Shown here: positions 30,906 through 43,013 of the stretch, one piece after another
Layout: every line of letters starts with the position of its first letter
Numbering within the stretch: position 1 is the stretch's first letter
Assembly (NCBI GenBank): GCA_026826555.1
Contig: JAKSZT010054568.1
Span: 9,143,318-9,207,317 of the forward strand
Direction: 5' to 3'
Length of the DNA: 64,000 nucleotides
Source: Tolypeutes matacus
Lineage: Eukaryota; Chordata; Mammalia; Cingulata; Chlamyphoridae
Notes under the pieces: generated by a model
The model's input: the letters and a program-made list of their open reading frames with translations, nothing else
Database searches by the model: none
What the model was told of the DNA's origin: nothing
Program-made: the position numbers and the translations under genes

Positions 30906-32429
30906 AGCAGCGCCTACCTTTAGTGAGCGCTCAGTCGGTGTTGGAGGGTCCAGCAAGCATGTGAGGCTGCACTATGTTCTCTGTCACTGTGCTGGGCCTG
31001 AGGAGCAGAACGTGGTTTGGCAGATAGTGGTGGAGGTGGATATTGCAGGCCAGAGAGCTGAGACTGCACAGGAATAGCAACTGGGGGGCCAGGGGCTGGG
31101 GCCAAGGGAGAAATGAGATTCAGCCTTGGACAAGGGAGCTGGGACCGGCTATGGCAGCCTCCGTGTGTCAGGATGTGGGGTTGTGGCTTTGCAGGAGACT
31201 AGTGGTTCCAGGCATTTTTGGGTAGCAGATCCCAGCTTGAAAGGAAATCGTATAAGGAATCGCGTATACAGCAAGTGAAAACAGAGGTCCTCGGGTAGCA
31301 GCTGGGATGGGGCCCGGAATCACCGGTCTCGGGCTCCTCCTCTTACCCCGGCAGGATCCTGGGCCTCCTGTGTGGACCACAATGTAAAGCCGCCACTGTG
31401 AGGGACCAAGAGTTCCAGGGACTCAGGACTCACCTTTTTTTTTGGTGTCACCATAACCTGCACTCTACCTGTAGGCTAGATGAAAAGTTTGAGGCAGGTG
31501 GAAAATAAACACAATCTTTGAGCTCCCTAGAAAGTCAGAAGCAGAACCTGGAACTGTCCTGAGCAGCTGGCCGATTGTCACCCGACTTCCCCTCTGTTTC
31601 CCTCCCCTGGAGCAACTAGGAGGTCTCCCTGAGGTTACCTGGGAGAGCCAAGGTGCCTTACTGAGCTATTGTTGTAACACTGCCAGGGACTCACAGCCCT
31701 CCAGGCTTATTTGTTGCACTCTGCAGGGATCTGCTGGGCTTGGCTGGAACCCGAGGGCGCTGCCCACCAGGTTCGAGGGGGTGGGTCGGGTGTAGGTCTG
31801 CCACTGGGTGACTCATTCTGGGACCGGCAGTGGACTGGGTATTTTCTTCTCATGTGAAGTACAGGAGTGAAAAAGGGCTGGCAGAGCTTTGCCATGACAA
31901 AGCTTCAAATCGAAACAGGCACCGGCCAATTCTACCCAACGCAAGTCATGTGACGAAGGCCAAAGTCAGTTGACAGATTATTCTGTCCACAGTGAAGCCT
32001 TGCAAGGGCAAGAGGGTAAGGAAGAATTGTGAACAAACGATACTACCTACCACAGGTGAGGATGATGGGAAAGCTGAGCAGGCACCAACCGGGAAGCTTA
32101 TCTGCTCTTTCTCCTCGTCATTCAAGTCTGCCCCATACCCTACCCCTCCAGGAAGCCTTCAGACCACAGGGTGCAAGGAAGCTCTGGCTCTCTGACCTTC
32201 TCCAGGCTTGACTTTTGTGCTGTTAGCTGTCTCACAGGGGAGATCAGCAGGAGGTTCAAACTCCATGCCTAGCACAGGGGGGCACGTGTTAGGTGCTCAG
32301 TCATATCCACTGCCCCATTTCTGGATGGAGGAGGATTCAAGAAACGCACCTGGAGGTAAGGCAGCGTGATGGCTCCGGAGACGGCTTCCCGCTCTTTCTT
32401 CGTATCACCAAGAACTACCTTCAAGGATG
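30906..32429. other. Mostly unique sequence
   Basis: 30900-31080 weakly resembles a reversed L2 (CTGTCACTGTGCTGGGCCTG). The rest has no recognised repeat, exon or RNA. Confidence 0.35.
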
Positions 32430-32605
32430 ATGGTGTGACGGACAGAACAAAGCTTTGGAGTTGGAGAGACTCAAGTTAAAATCACAGGTCTACCACCGAC
32501 CAGTTCTGTGACCTTGGACACGTTGCTTTGCCTTACTGCGTCTCAGGTTTCTTATTTTAAAAATGAGAAAAACAATACTCACCTGCAGGACGATTATGAC
32601 TTTTC
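32430..32605 (+). mobile_element. MIR SINE, well preserved
   Basis: AAAGCTTTGGAGTTGGAGAG, CCGACCAGTTCTGTGACCTT, GGTTTCTTATTTTAAAAATG and ACAATACTCACCTGCAGGAC keep the full plus-strand MIR order. Confidence 0.8.
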
Positions 32606-32624
32606 AAATGTACTCCATGGAGTC

Positions 32625-33005
32625 TTGCTTCAGGACCTTTGCACTGCTGGTCCCTCTGCCTGAGATCTACTTTCCTGTTTATCTGTGCAGTGCGCTAATT
32701 TCAGACAGTCTCGGCTAAAGTGCCGTGTGATCAGAAAGGTCTTCCCTGATCTTTTTTTTGAGGTACTGGGGCTGAGGATTGAACCCTGGACCTCAAATGT
32801 GGGAAGCAGGCGCTCAACCACTTGAGCTACATCCGCTCCCCATCCCTGATCATTTTATATAAAATATCATACACCCTGCCATCACGCTCTCTCTCTCCCC
32901 GTTTACTTTCCTTTCGTGTTCTTACTAATGTGCAATATTTGTTTGTTAGTTTGTTTATAGGTTAATTTATTGCCTATAGACTCTATGAAGAACTGAGCCT
33001 TGGTT
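32625..33005 (+). mobile_element. L2 LINE 3' end split by a DAS SINE
   Basis: The left arm reads CAGGACCTTTGCACTGCTGG, TCCCTCTGCCTGAGATCTAC and GGTCTTCCCTGATC. The right arm resumes after the SINE with ATCATACACCCTGCCATCAC, GTGCAATATTTGTTTGTTAG and GACTCTATGAAG. Together they give plus-strand L2 3' order. Confidence 0.8.
32743..32851 (-). mobile_element. DAS-type SINE with 9-bp target duplication
   Basis: The insert (32752-32842) lies between TCCCTGATC copies at 32743-32751 and 32843-32851. On the minus strand it reads GGAGCGGATGTAGCTCAAGT, GGTTGAGCGCCTGCTTCCC and GGTCCAGGGTTCAATCCTC, a complete tRNA-like head with A and B boxes. A short tail with AAAAAAAA follows. This is the short monomeric form. 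Confidence 0.9.
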
Positions 33006-34449
33006 GCTTTCACTGCTTTAATGATCCTTAATCTCCATCGCCTACCATCTGCTGGACCAGATTCCTTGCCTCCTGACTGAATGATGGACCCGCGAGGGTT
33101 GGAAGACGTCACATCCGCGGTGTGTACACAGCAAGTCGTTTCTGAGTGGCCTCTTCTAGGCCTCCCCACTCTCCGGCCAGCCTGGACCGCTCTGCTCTGG
33201 GTCTAGAGGACAGTTAGCCAGGGGGAACTCTGAGTATCGGGGACACCTGCCCGCGTGCAGACTTCTGCCCGTTGGAGGGAGGCTCCAGCGGCTGCACGCT
33301 CCCGCTCCTCAGCCGGCACAGCAGCCTTGAACTTGGGAGGGCCCAGGGCATGTGCCACCCGCTCGCCTTCCTCCGAGGCCCTGACACACACTCCCCCAGG
33401 CTCACCGTGTGAGCCTGGGGCATTCTGCTCAGTGCTAAATGCTTTCCCCCGTGGAAGGCTGGAAAACCAACCTGGGAAACTGACTCTGATTAAACACATG
33501 CGCGACTCCATTCTGACCCATTCTAGCAGCCTCTGTAGCTGAGTGCATAGTGGCGTGAATTATGAGGCCGAAACTATTTTACACGCAAAAAAAAAAAAGG
33601 CCCACGGTGATGTATCCGGCTCCACAGTATGAGATTTACACGACTTCTCTCAGAAGTGAGACAATGCTGTGAAAATGAGGGACTGAATCACAGACAGTTC
33701 TGGGAAAGGAATTGCCATATGTGTAATGTTGGGTAAAACCTGGTTCACGGGTGTTTCTCAGATGAGGGGCGCTGCTTAAAAGCAGGAGCAGTGCTCATCC
33801 TTCGGAAAGTGAAGTGAGCACCAAAGGCTCCGGAACAAATGGTCCCTTGATCCCAGGTCAGCTGGTCCTGCGTTGGGGCCATGGCCCAGACCTCCGGGAC
33901 CCCTGAGCAGATCCCCCGCCCTCGGAGACCTGCCTGGCACGGAAAGGCCCAGCACTACCGCACGTGGTCAGAGCCAGCGAGGGGCTCCAAGCAGGACGTC
34001 GCTGTGACCCACAGAGGCAGTGACAGGCGTCACAGGGAAGGGGGCCCTTGAGCTGTCTCTCTCCACAACCAGGGGGGAGGGTGTTCACTGTGGGCCAAGC
34101 ATGGTCAAGGGCAGGGGGCCGGGCAGAGGGGGGCAGAGCCAGCTCAGGGACTGTGAGACCTGCAGTCGAGCTGGGAAGACGGGGCTTCTCGTGAGATTGT
34201 TCTCTCTGTTTCTCTCTGGAGAACATTGTCACATGTGCTATCAGAGGATAAAGCTTCATCTCAACTTTGCATTTTTCTCACAGGAGTTTTGTACTGTGCG
34301 GCCTCTGCTCCTGGAATTGACCTTGTGCCTTTCAGACACACTTGGGAAAAAGTCTACTGGCCTTCAAAGAGGCCCCAGCGGAGCTGAGTGGGGCCGCTGG
34401 CTTCTCACACACTCGCCTTGCTGCCTTGCCTGGTTCAATTTAGCCGTGT
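33006..34449. other. Unique sequence
   Basis: No repeat or gene recognised. A short A run lies at 33586-33598. Frames up to 147 codons have no known domains. Confidence 0.4.
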
Positions 34450-34795
34450 GGAGGAAAATCTGATCATGTCATTCTCTTTTGGGAAGCCCTCCCATCACTC
34501 CCTTCTGCTCAGGCAGGACAATGTCGGTGGTCCCAAGCTGCCCTCCGAGCTCCCGCCCTGACCAGCCCTGCTTGGTACTTTGCTGCTTCAACAATGACCA
34601 GCTTCCACTTCCCGGCACACACACTCCCATCTCTGACCGTTTCGTTTCTTGGGTTGTCTCCTCTGCCCCAAATGACCTTTGTCCCTCTTTGGTCAGTTCC
34701 TGCTCAGCCTTCCACCCTCGGCTCGCGCTGCCCTTTGCACTGCCTGCCCCCAGCAGCGCTTCCCACTGGTCCGTCCCTTGCAGAATGAGGAGAGC
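34450..34795 (+). mobile_element. L2 LINE relic
   Basis: GATCATGTCATTCTCTTTTG, AGCCCTCCCATCACTCCCTT, CCTCTGCCCCAAATGACCTT and TCAGTTCCTGCTCAGCCTTC follow plus-strand L2 3' coding order. Confidence 0.6.
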
Positions 34796-36469
34796 TGGCG
34801 CAGGCTCCGGGCCCACTGAGCAGTCCCGCCGCGCTGCTGGGTTCTGCTTCTCCAGCGCCGACCCCCGGGGCTGGCTAACCCTGAGAGTCTCACGCAGGGC
34901 GAGAGGCTGCGATGCCTTCAGGGCCCCTTGAGAAGGTCTTAATTTCTTTTAAAATCAGAAGGAAAGGGAAGCTAATAATGAATATATAACCGTGAATGCT
35001 TCTTCACACTAATGCAGTTGTAAAATATAATTTTTAATGCTTTTAATGGGGGAAGGCAAAACGCCTTAGGACCCTTGAGGCTCACCATGCAGCCCTGCCT
35101 CTCCCCCTGCTTTCCCTCGGACCCTGAGGTCTTCAAGGCCCAGCTCAGGGCCCAGGTGTGTGGGAGGAAGTGGGCCTCCTGGGGGGCAGCAAGAGGGGAG
35201 GCTGCCTTCAGAGCCTGCGTGGGGAAGTGGGACACAAGGCCTGGGGATTCAGCTGAGAGCACCCGAAAGCTCCTACATCCAACAGGCACCCCGGCGGGTC
35301 TGCTCCTGGGGCTCAGAATCAAGTAGACGGTTCCCTGCTGTGATTATCTAGAAGAATTCGTTGTTGCTGAGCCTCCAAAACTGATGGCATGAAAAGCAGA
35401 CTACCTGAGGCAAAGCTGGCAGACTGCGCAAACCAGGCAAGCTGGATAAACCCACGAGAAGAGTGCGTGAGTAAATGGGCGGTGTATTTTAATTTTGTTG
35501 TGATTTTTCAAATGGATGACTCCTGCAGTAATCGTCACCAGCAAAAATGAAGGGCTTCCTGCTGTCTTCAGGCAAACCGCTTGATAACAGACTCAAAGGC
35601 CACCTGTGTTATCTGGGTGGAGCATTGGGGCTCCTGAATGCTCCTGAGTGCCCAGCTAGAAGCTGCATGGTCAGTTTCCACAGCAGGAGCAAAGTCAGAG
35701 CCCACAGTCAGTTAGCAGGAACACGTTCTCAATCACAGACTCCCCAGGCCCCCCATCGGACAGTAAGGGAACCCGGTCCGGGGGGACACGACTGGACGGC
35801 GTTCCTGAGCAGGTGACAGACCAGCGACAGAGGTGAGCGTGAACAGGCTCTTATCCCTGAGTCCAGGCCAGGAGTCGCCTGACGGTTCCACCCACTCCCC
35901 ACGACGTGATTAAAGGAGGGGTTCGTGGCAAGATTCGTGTCCCCCTGAGCCGGCGCTGCTTGGCACTCTGGCTGCGGGCAGCGGTTAGCTGTCGGATGCA
36001 GGGGCGTGTGCTGCACTGGGGTCCTGCAATGTCCAGCTTTCCTTGGGCCGATGCTGCCAGGGGAGTCTCAGCCAGAGCGGGTAGAAGGTCAACAAACCAG
36101 CTCCGCCCGCCGGCTCGAGTCCTCGGAGCAGAAGCAGTGCACGCCTCCCCTTGAGACCCCTGAGAGCCCCGAGGCCCCCCCAGTGTGGCCAGAACCCAGC
36201 ATGGGCCCTCTCCTTCCTCGGGCCACCTCCTCTCGGGCTCGCCGCTTTCCTCACCTTCTGCCAAGAGCCCCACGTAGCTCTCAGCGTTGGCATCAGACTC
36301 TCTGAGAGGAGGAGGTTATCACCGCTTTCAGCACCTGAAATGGAGGGCAGCAGCCTGAAGTTTCAGGAGAGCCGCGGTAGAGCAGCTGGTTCTCCAGGTG
36401 TCAGGGAAATCGCTGGTTATTGCCTTGTTTGTTTTAAAGTTCAGTATCTCATTCATGCAAACAGCTTTG
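34796..36469. other. Unique sequence
   Basis: No repeat or gene recognised with confidence. 35340-35560 is AT-rich, repeat-free, and resembles non-coding conserved DNA only by composition. GC-rich frames near 35729-36305 have no known domains. Confidence 0.4.
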
Positions 36470-36575
36470 ATTGAGTTCCTAGTCTTGGGTTAGGCACTGG
36501 AATGAAAAGATAAAGAAATCATGATCCTTGACTTTAAGAAGCTCTTGGAGAGAACCAGGCAAGTAAACCAGCCTG
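36470..36575 (-). mobile_element. L2 LINE fragment
   Basis: GAGTTCCTAGTCTTGGGTTA, GGCACTGGAATGAAAAGATA and TTGACTTTAAGAAGCTCTTG follow the reversed L2 3' terminus. Confidence 0.5.
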
Positions 36576-36589
36576 GTTTACTGTGTGTG

Positions 36590-38305
36590 AAGACTGAAGA
36601 ATTTTCAGGGTGGGGGTTTTATTTCTGAAAATACGGCAGACTAGATATTTATAGAAAGATCTCCAATGCAGCACAGCTTAAATGCAGCAAAAATAATAAA
36701 AGCACTTTTTGATCCATGGCTGAGGAAGAAGTTAAGGGAATTCTTCAGAAGCCACAAATGACAAGGAAGTCTAAGCAGTAAACCAGTCTTGGAGCAAGAA
36801 TGTTCTGGAGTGTCTGCTGATTTTTAGGAGCCTAGAACCTGCGTTTTAATGAGAAAAGTAAGATAGGAGACCAAGCCTGGGTGCATAGCAGGGTCAACTA
36901 AGTCAAACACTGCCACCTAAGCTAGAGCCTTTGAGGAGCTTCATTTCAAGTAGGAAAAAACTCATCTTACAACCGTGAGGGCAAGTTTCCGTGCAGAGGG
37001 GGGAAAGAAACTTCTCTTAAATTTCCTAAAACGTGAAGGGCTGATTTTCTCTGGAGAAATACATTTTCAAACCAAGACCTCAAGAATTCCCACCAATAAA
37101 GATCCCAAAGCATATGCGCTCACAATATGAACTCACTAAACTGATGAAACAGGAGAAGAGCCACCTAAATAATAAACTACTGACTCAGGCCAGTGAAGGC
37201 TGCAGGTATTTCAATGACAAGGAACAGATATGAAACAAATATTTTTAATGGTCTTAAAAATAAAAGAGGAATTGAAGGAATAATATGAAGTAATAAAATA
37301 TTATCAAAACTGATCAGGTAGATGCAAAATAGAAAAAAAAAGAAACAAATAAAAACTTCTAGAACTTAAATAAAATCGATATCCACATGTGTTAAAACCA
37401 AAATGGCTGAGTTTCACTGCAGATTGAATTAAAGGGAGAGTTTGTGAGCTGAAAGATTTATCTGAAGAAATATCCAGAATGCATCCCAAAGAGACAAATA
37501 GCAGGGAAGACATAAGAAAAGTTAAAAGACACACACAGTAGAATGAGATGCCATAACTTATATCTAATTAGACAACCCCAAGGTTGAAAGAATGAGGTAG
37601 AAGCAGTGTTAGAAAAAAAAATGGTAGAGAATTTTCCAGAACTGATAATGATAACAGACAAAATTCTCAGATTCAAGCGGATAAGAAGAAATCCACACCC
37701 AGGTACTTTTTAGTCAAATTAATAAAAGAGTACATCTTAAAAGGAGGCAAGAAGAAAAGCCAGATTACTTGAAAAGATCTCAGTTAGATTGACTCTGACT
37801 TTTCACATGTAACAGGGAAAATCAGAACAATATCTTCAAAGTTCTGGGAAAAAAGAACTGTCAGCCTCAAATTTTATACCCACTTCTTCAGGGACAAGGG
37901 CAACAATTCCAGGAGGAAAGTCGGAGAAGAGAGATGGACTAGTTAGCAAAGAAACAGTTACACAATAGGTAAATATAAAAACATTTACTGCGTTCAACTG
38001 CTTTAATAATGTACGACTTGGGTTAAGTAAACAAGAGTAAAATTCAGTACAACAATAGCATATTAATTAGAATTAATTAATCTAGGGTGATCAGAGTTAA
38101 TGTGTTACAAAATATTGTTTGGGAAGAAGGTGTCGATGTTAGCTAAAAGCTGCAGATATTTAGCTAAAATAGTTTTATACAGTGTGTAAATGTGTTTATA
38201 ATTTCCACACTAGTAGAAGATAAAAGAAGAATGGGAAGGCATATCAATCATTCCAAAAGAAGGCAAGAGGGAAATAAAAAGGCAAGAGACCTAGGTCCCA
38301 CAAAT
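36590..38305 (+). mobile_element. Ancient L1/HAL1-type ORF1-region relic
   Basis: AT-rich plus-strand sequence keeping old L1/HAL1 order: GCTGAAAGATTTATCTGAAG, AATATCCAGAATGCATCCCA, ATTTTCCAGAACTGATAATG, AGAAATCCACACCCAGGTAC and AGAACTGTCAGCCTCAAATT with TTATACCCAC. All frames carry stops, so no product is possible. It is clearly older than the L1 at 12751-14804. Confidence 0.7.
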
Positions 38306-38560
38306 GGTACCGAGGAAAGGACGAGCTGCAAGGCAGGAGGTCAAGCCCTCCTTGGGAGGTTGACGGAAGGTTCCGATGTTCCAAAGAACCCACACGGGAG
38401 GCCAGCAGGAGTGGACGTGCCTTTAATCCGTACAGGACGCAGGGGTCGCTCCACCTGAGAGGGTGGGGTTGCTGGCCAGCTCAAGCCCACCCGTCCCAGC
38501 AATCTACACAAATAACTGGTGGGAGGGGGGGGGGCATTCTGTCTGCCCACACAAGTCAGC
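38306..38560. other. GC-richer segment between two L1 pieces
   Basis: A 250-bp GC-richer stretch breaks the AT-rich L1 relic. It has no recognised identity. It may be an unrecognised insertion or a divergent L1 segment. Confidence 0.35.
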
Positions 38561-39200
38561 GAAACACTTTGGAAAACCGTTTACATTGACTCATGAATCG
38601 AAATGTGAGTGCCCTTTGACACACCACTTCCATTCTCAAGTATCCTAAATATCCTAAAGACACTTGAAAGAAATCTAAGTCAGGAGAAATGTTCAAGAAT
38701 GTTCATAGAAGCATTTCTTACAGGAAAAAAATAATCCTCTTATCAGCAGAATGGATACAAAAACTGTGATGCTTTATACAATGGAATATTATATAACAAT
38801 GAAAGGACTCATGGACTACAGCTTCATTTATCAGCTGGATCAATCTCAAAAATGTAATGCTGAGTGAAAAAAGAAAATCACAGAACGACGCACATGATAG
38901 CATTCAATCTATGTAAAGTTCAAATGCAGACAAAACTACACAATGTGCTTTTTAAGCATACATACACAAGTGGTCAAACTAAAGAAATAAAGATAACGTA
39001 AAAATTCAAGAAAGCGTTGAGCCCTGGGGTAAGGGAAGGCAAGAGAACGGAATGAGGAAGTGGCATGCAAAAGGTGTCAAAAATTTGGTGATGCTCTATT
39101 ATTAAGCCAGATGGGTTTGTTTTATTATTATTCTTTATGCATATGTAGTATGCACACTCATTTGTAAGTTTTAAAACATTTCAAGAATAATACAGTTAAG
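38561..39200 (+). mobile_element. Ancient L1 3' end
   Basis: GAGTGCCCTTTGACACACCA, AGAATGTTCATAGAAGCATT, ATACAATGGAATATTATATA and AATGTAATGCTGAGTGAAAA follow the classic old L1 3' end (ORF2 stop to 3' UTR) in plus orientation. Confidence 0.85.
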
Positions 39201-39719
39201 GGAATGGGAGAACGAAACGAAATGTCAAGGGTGCTAAAGAGGCAAAAAAGATAGGCTCTGTCCCCTCGGGTGGCCGGAGGCCGGGCAGCACAGGGGCCCG
39301 GTCTGAAGCCTGGGCCGCATGTGGTGGGGGAGGCAGACCCAGGCCTGGCCAGCAGCCTTGCCCGTGCTCCGTGCGGCACGCACAGGAAGGCGTCTAGCAG
39401 GCTGGGAATTTCCTCCTGGTGACAGCCCGAGGTGTCATATTTTACCTGGGTGACAGGGGTGAGGGTCATCCTGAGTGAAGCACGAGTGAACCTTTATTCT
39501 AAACCGCCTTGCAGCTTTCTCTTGCTGAAGGATAGGATGCGGCTCTCAGCGCAGAGGCCCGGGAGGGGTCTCTTGGGTAGGAAGGGGACTATTGTCTCAA
39601 TAGACGCAGACTGTCAGCATTTCGGCATGAAATATGCGCGCACAGCCTTGTCCTGTGGCTGGAAAATCAACCGGAAACGAGGAAATGCCTTCACTTGAGG
39701 CTGGCTTTCGGCTGTTAAA
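39201..39719. other. Unique sequence
   Basis: No repeat or gene recognised. Confidence 0.35.
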
Positions 39720-39850
39720 AGCACTGTCTTCTCTGATGCCTTAAAACTCAGATGAAGAAATCGTGACCTAGAGAGAAGGAAACTGCCCAGAGGCGCACAC
39801 AGTGGTGCCAGAGCTGGGATTCGAACCCAGGGCTCCCGCTAGCTCTGAGA
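39720..39850 (-). mobile_element. MIR SINE relic
   Basis: GAAATCGTGACCTAGAGAGA, AGGAAACTGCCCAGAGGCGC and GCCAGAGCTGGGATTCGAAC (with CCAGGGCTCC) are the reversed MIR tRNA-like half. This end includes a good B-box complement. Confidence 0.8.
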
Positions 39851-41285
39851 AGAGGTTACGAAACGCCGAGTGCGAGCGCAGCGGGAGGGCTCAGGGAGAC
39901 GTGGGCGGGGCTTCACGCCGGGGACACTGTCCTCGTCGGGTGGCAAGTCCACCACGTTACGTGGCCGGCCCAAGGGGGCTTCGGGCCTTGCTGTTTGCAG
40001 TCCTCTCTGTCACGAGAAAGGGGCTGTGCGTGCGAAAGAGACGCCTTTTGAGATGAGGTAGAGCCAGTCTTGACCATTGCAGTGTCGTGCCACGGAGCCC
40101 CAGAGGTAACAGAGGCAAATGATGACCCTTCAGTGGAGTGTCCACTCAGAGACACGGTCAGCAGGACGGCAGATCCCAGGACACAGAGCAGGGGCGCCCC
40201 GACGAGAGCCTGCAGCTGCCACACCCCTCTTTGCCGCCAGCGTTTCAAGGTCATGTCAGGAAACAACCTGTGCCTGAAGTTTAAGAAAGACAAACAGAAC
40301 CTGAGATTTTTTGAAGAGTTTTCCGGATGCTCAGAGAAAAGCATTCACAGTTTTGTTAAGCACTCGTGGGACAGACATTTCACAAGACTGTGCTGCTTTT
40401 GTTTGTGTGTTTTTTTTCAACCTGTTTCAGAAGGAGAAATGATCAAGCAGAAGTACTCTGAGATGATGAGCAACCCGTTACCTGGGTGGTTGAAGTACCC
40501 CCAAACCCCCATATGAGAATGGGGATGTGCGTCCAGCATCACATCGGTCATTGTAGGGCAGAGAGCATTTGAGACTGGGTGAGCAGATGGCCACTTAATC
40601 CCCAGAAAATGGTTTAATTTCCAGCCCCAGAATACATAAGGATTTCAAAGATGGCTGAGAATGTGGACCTTTTCATGCTAAATATCTTCTTCTTCAAACG
40701 CCATTATTGTAGTATATTGCAAAGCAATCTAAGGTTATACTTATTCCCCAAGAAGAATATGATCCGTAAAGCATTCTTATTCTTATAAAACACATTCCAC
40801 TAGCCTCGTCTATGGGCAAAAAGACTCTCCTGTCTTCCTGGTACACTTGCCAAACTGCTGAGTTGCCTGTTCTCCTAGGATTCGTTTGTGATACCTCTTG
40901 TGCTTTTAAATAATTGAGCAGGATTACCTTCTCCATAACGTCTTGGTCTCAGTTATACTGCTCACGTGTGGTTACTCTCTTCCCTTCCTTACCTGCACAT
41001 GTACATTTCACATAAGTTTCTCTGAGAACAAAATCTCCACTTCCTGGATGTTCCTTGTACTAGCTTTTGGTTTTCTGGCGCTGTATAGCCTTTCCTTGGC
41101 AATGCCATACTTACTGACATGAAGCAATTCCAAAACTAGCAAATTTTAATATGCCTCCATCTTCCCGGGAAACGGACCACACAGTCAGCAACCCATGTAC
41201 ATTTCGCATCCTACAATGTGCATCTGACAAATCTCAACGTCCTCGGCCCTCTTGGAAAGTTAGAAGGTCAACAGAAAGGATCCTT
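39851..41285. other. Unique sequence with a small CpG-rich patch
   Basis: 39855-39990 is CpG-dense (segments such as GCGAGCGCAGCGGGAGGGCT). The rest is ordinary. A 148-codon plus frame (40070-40516) and a 143-codon minus frame (39913-40344) overlap without known domains. Confidence 0.35.
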
Positions 41286-41412
41286 ATATTTATTCCAATC
41301 CTTTCATTTGACAGATGGAGAGGCTGAATTCCAGAAAGGATGAATAAATTCCGAAGCTTGCCCACACAGTGGTGCTAAGATCATGGGGATTTGACTAGGG
41401 AATTTTGACTCA
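41286..41412 (-). mobile_element. MIR SINE relic
   Basis: CATTTGACAGATGGAGAGGC, GCTTGCCCACACAGTGGTGC and a TCATGGGGATTTGACTAGG segment follow reversed MIR. Confidence 0.65.
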
Positions 41413-41525
41413 ATTTGCTCTGGTCATATCAGATCTCGACAAAAAACGATCTACTCTCTGGTCCGAGTCTTGATCACTCACGGCTCCCGCCCCTCCCCTG
41501 CTTCGAACAACTCTCTGTGTGCATG

Positions 41526-41548
41526 CACACACACACACACACACACAG
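41526..41548. repeat. (CA)n microsatellite
   Basis: About eleven CA units in a row. Confidence 0.95.
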
Positions 41549-41689
41549 AGCACATTGTCCACCCCTTTCGACTCTGCTGCTTTCCTCCTCAAGCATCAGG
41601 CGAAGCCCCAGACAAGCCTGCCGGGCTCCTGGTGGGCCCTGCGTGCAGGTAATTGCTTCCCATCCTTGCCCTGGCATGCAATAGTCCGT

Positions 41690-41835
41690 TCAATTCAGCC
41701 CATATTTGCTGGAAACAGAACCAAGTATTGAGAATACAGACTTGAACAAGACACTGCCCCTGCCTTCTGGTTGTTCCCACTTTGGCAGGGAAAGCAATCC
41801 TGTAAATAAGTAATGGGGAATACAGCACAATCAGC
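41690..41835 (-). mobile_element. L2 LINE 3' fragment
   Basis: ACAGACTTGAACAAGACACT, GCCCCTGCCTTCTGGTTGTT and a GTAAATAAGTAATGGGG segment follow reversed L2 3' end. Confidence 0.6.
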
Positions 41836-41949
41836 CAGAGAACTGGGAGGTTACATAGCTTATCTGAAGTCACAAACCAGTGACTGATGGGTGAAGACTG
41901 GAATCCAGGTTTTTGTACGCTAACCAGGGACTTCAGCGAACTTCTGCAG

Positions 41950-41955
41950 GGAAAA

Positions 41956-41999
<44 letters not shown>

Positions 42000-42026
42000 T
42001 ATATATATCCGTTATATATATCCGTT
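41950..42026. repeat. Poly-A, (TA)n and a 13-bp tandem repeat
   Basis: A run of A leads into about 20 TA units, then three perfect copies of ATATATATCCGTT (41988-42026). The 13-bp unit apparently arose from the edge of the TA array. Confidence 0.95.
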
Positions 42027-42509
42027 TTCATTATGATAAAGCACCTTATGACTTAGTTAATAGGCATAATTTCCTAAATGTATGAGGAGCTGTAAAATGC
42101 ATCAAAGAATAGACAGCCAGGAGGAGAAGGAAGAAAGGAAGGGGAGGAGAAAGAGACTTTAAATAATAAAGCAGCGTCTATTCTCATATTCTATTTTAAG
42201 AAGATGGTTACCAAACGGAGCTTACCAATCAATCTTGCCCCAAGCTCTGCAGGAGGCTCCAAGTCCTCTGGGTCAGCTTGGCCTCCAGAAAAGAACTGGG
42301 AAATGGGAAGCACGAGAGGTCAGACATGGGCTGTCCAGAAATAGCAGAGCCCTTCTTGGATTTTTCCCACCAGGGATAGTGGGCTCCTTCCAAAATGATC
42401 AGGAGAAGGAGGGGGCAGGCATTCCCCATGGTGTCCCCACTTGACTCTGACAGGAGAAATATTGGACAAATCCCAAAATGCAGAAAGGGGATGCAAACTG
42501 ACTGAAAAG
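42027..42509. other. Unique sequence
   Basis: No repeat or gene recognised. A purine-rich tract (42118-42157) is present. Confidence 0.35.
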
Positions 42510-42720
42510 TGAAAATGTGATGGAGTGGAAAAAACCCAAACTTGGAGTCGCATTACCCGGGTACTTGTCCTAACACTTCCACCTGCTAACTTGTGACCTC
42601 GGTCCTGTCTCTGTACTCCATTTCCTTGAGTGTGAAAAGAGAACAGTGATGACTTCTCTGCTACTGTCCCAGACAACGATGAGCTGATGTAAGGATGGGG
42701 AATTGAAAATGCTCTAAACA
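42510..42720 (+). mobile_element. MIR SINE relic
   Basis: CAAACTTGGAGTCGCATTAC, CCACCTGCTAACTTGTGACC and CCATTTCCTTGAGTGTGAAA follow plus-strand MIR. Confidence 0.7.
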
Positions 42721-42819
42721 GTCACTGAAAACGACAAGAGCCTGACATCTTGCATGCCATGGATCATAAACCACACAACTGGAAAGATTGTTTTATCCCA
42801 CCACTGCATTCACTCCTTC

Positions 42820-43013
42820 ACTCTATAATGTTTACTAAGCAGCTCTCCTGTGCCAAGCACCAGGCTAGATGCAGGGGATTCAGAGATGAATAAAGCAGGG
42901 CACCTACCCTCCGGGACTTCACAGTCTAGACGGGGAGAAGGACAGACGCACCTGTCCGAAAGGAAGGGCAAGTTGCTTCAGCTGAAGAGGAACTAAAGCT
43001 GGGTCTTGGGGGC
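42820..43013 (-). mobile_element. L2 LINE relic interrupted by the ERV
   Basis: AGCAGCTCTCCTGTGCCAAG, ACCTACCCTCCGGGACTTCA and CAGTCTAGACGGGGAGAAGG follow reversed L2. Its expected continuation (GCTGGGTCTTGG, then AAGGCTGGGGGC at 45911) lies on either side of the ERV, so the ERV is younger. Confidence 0.6.
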
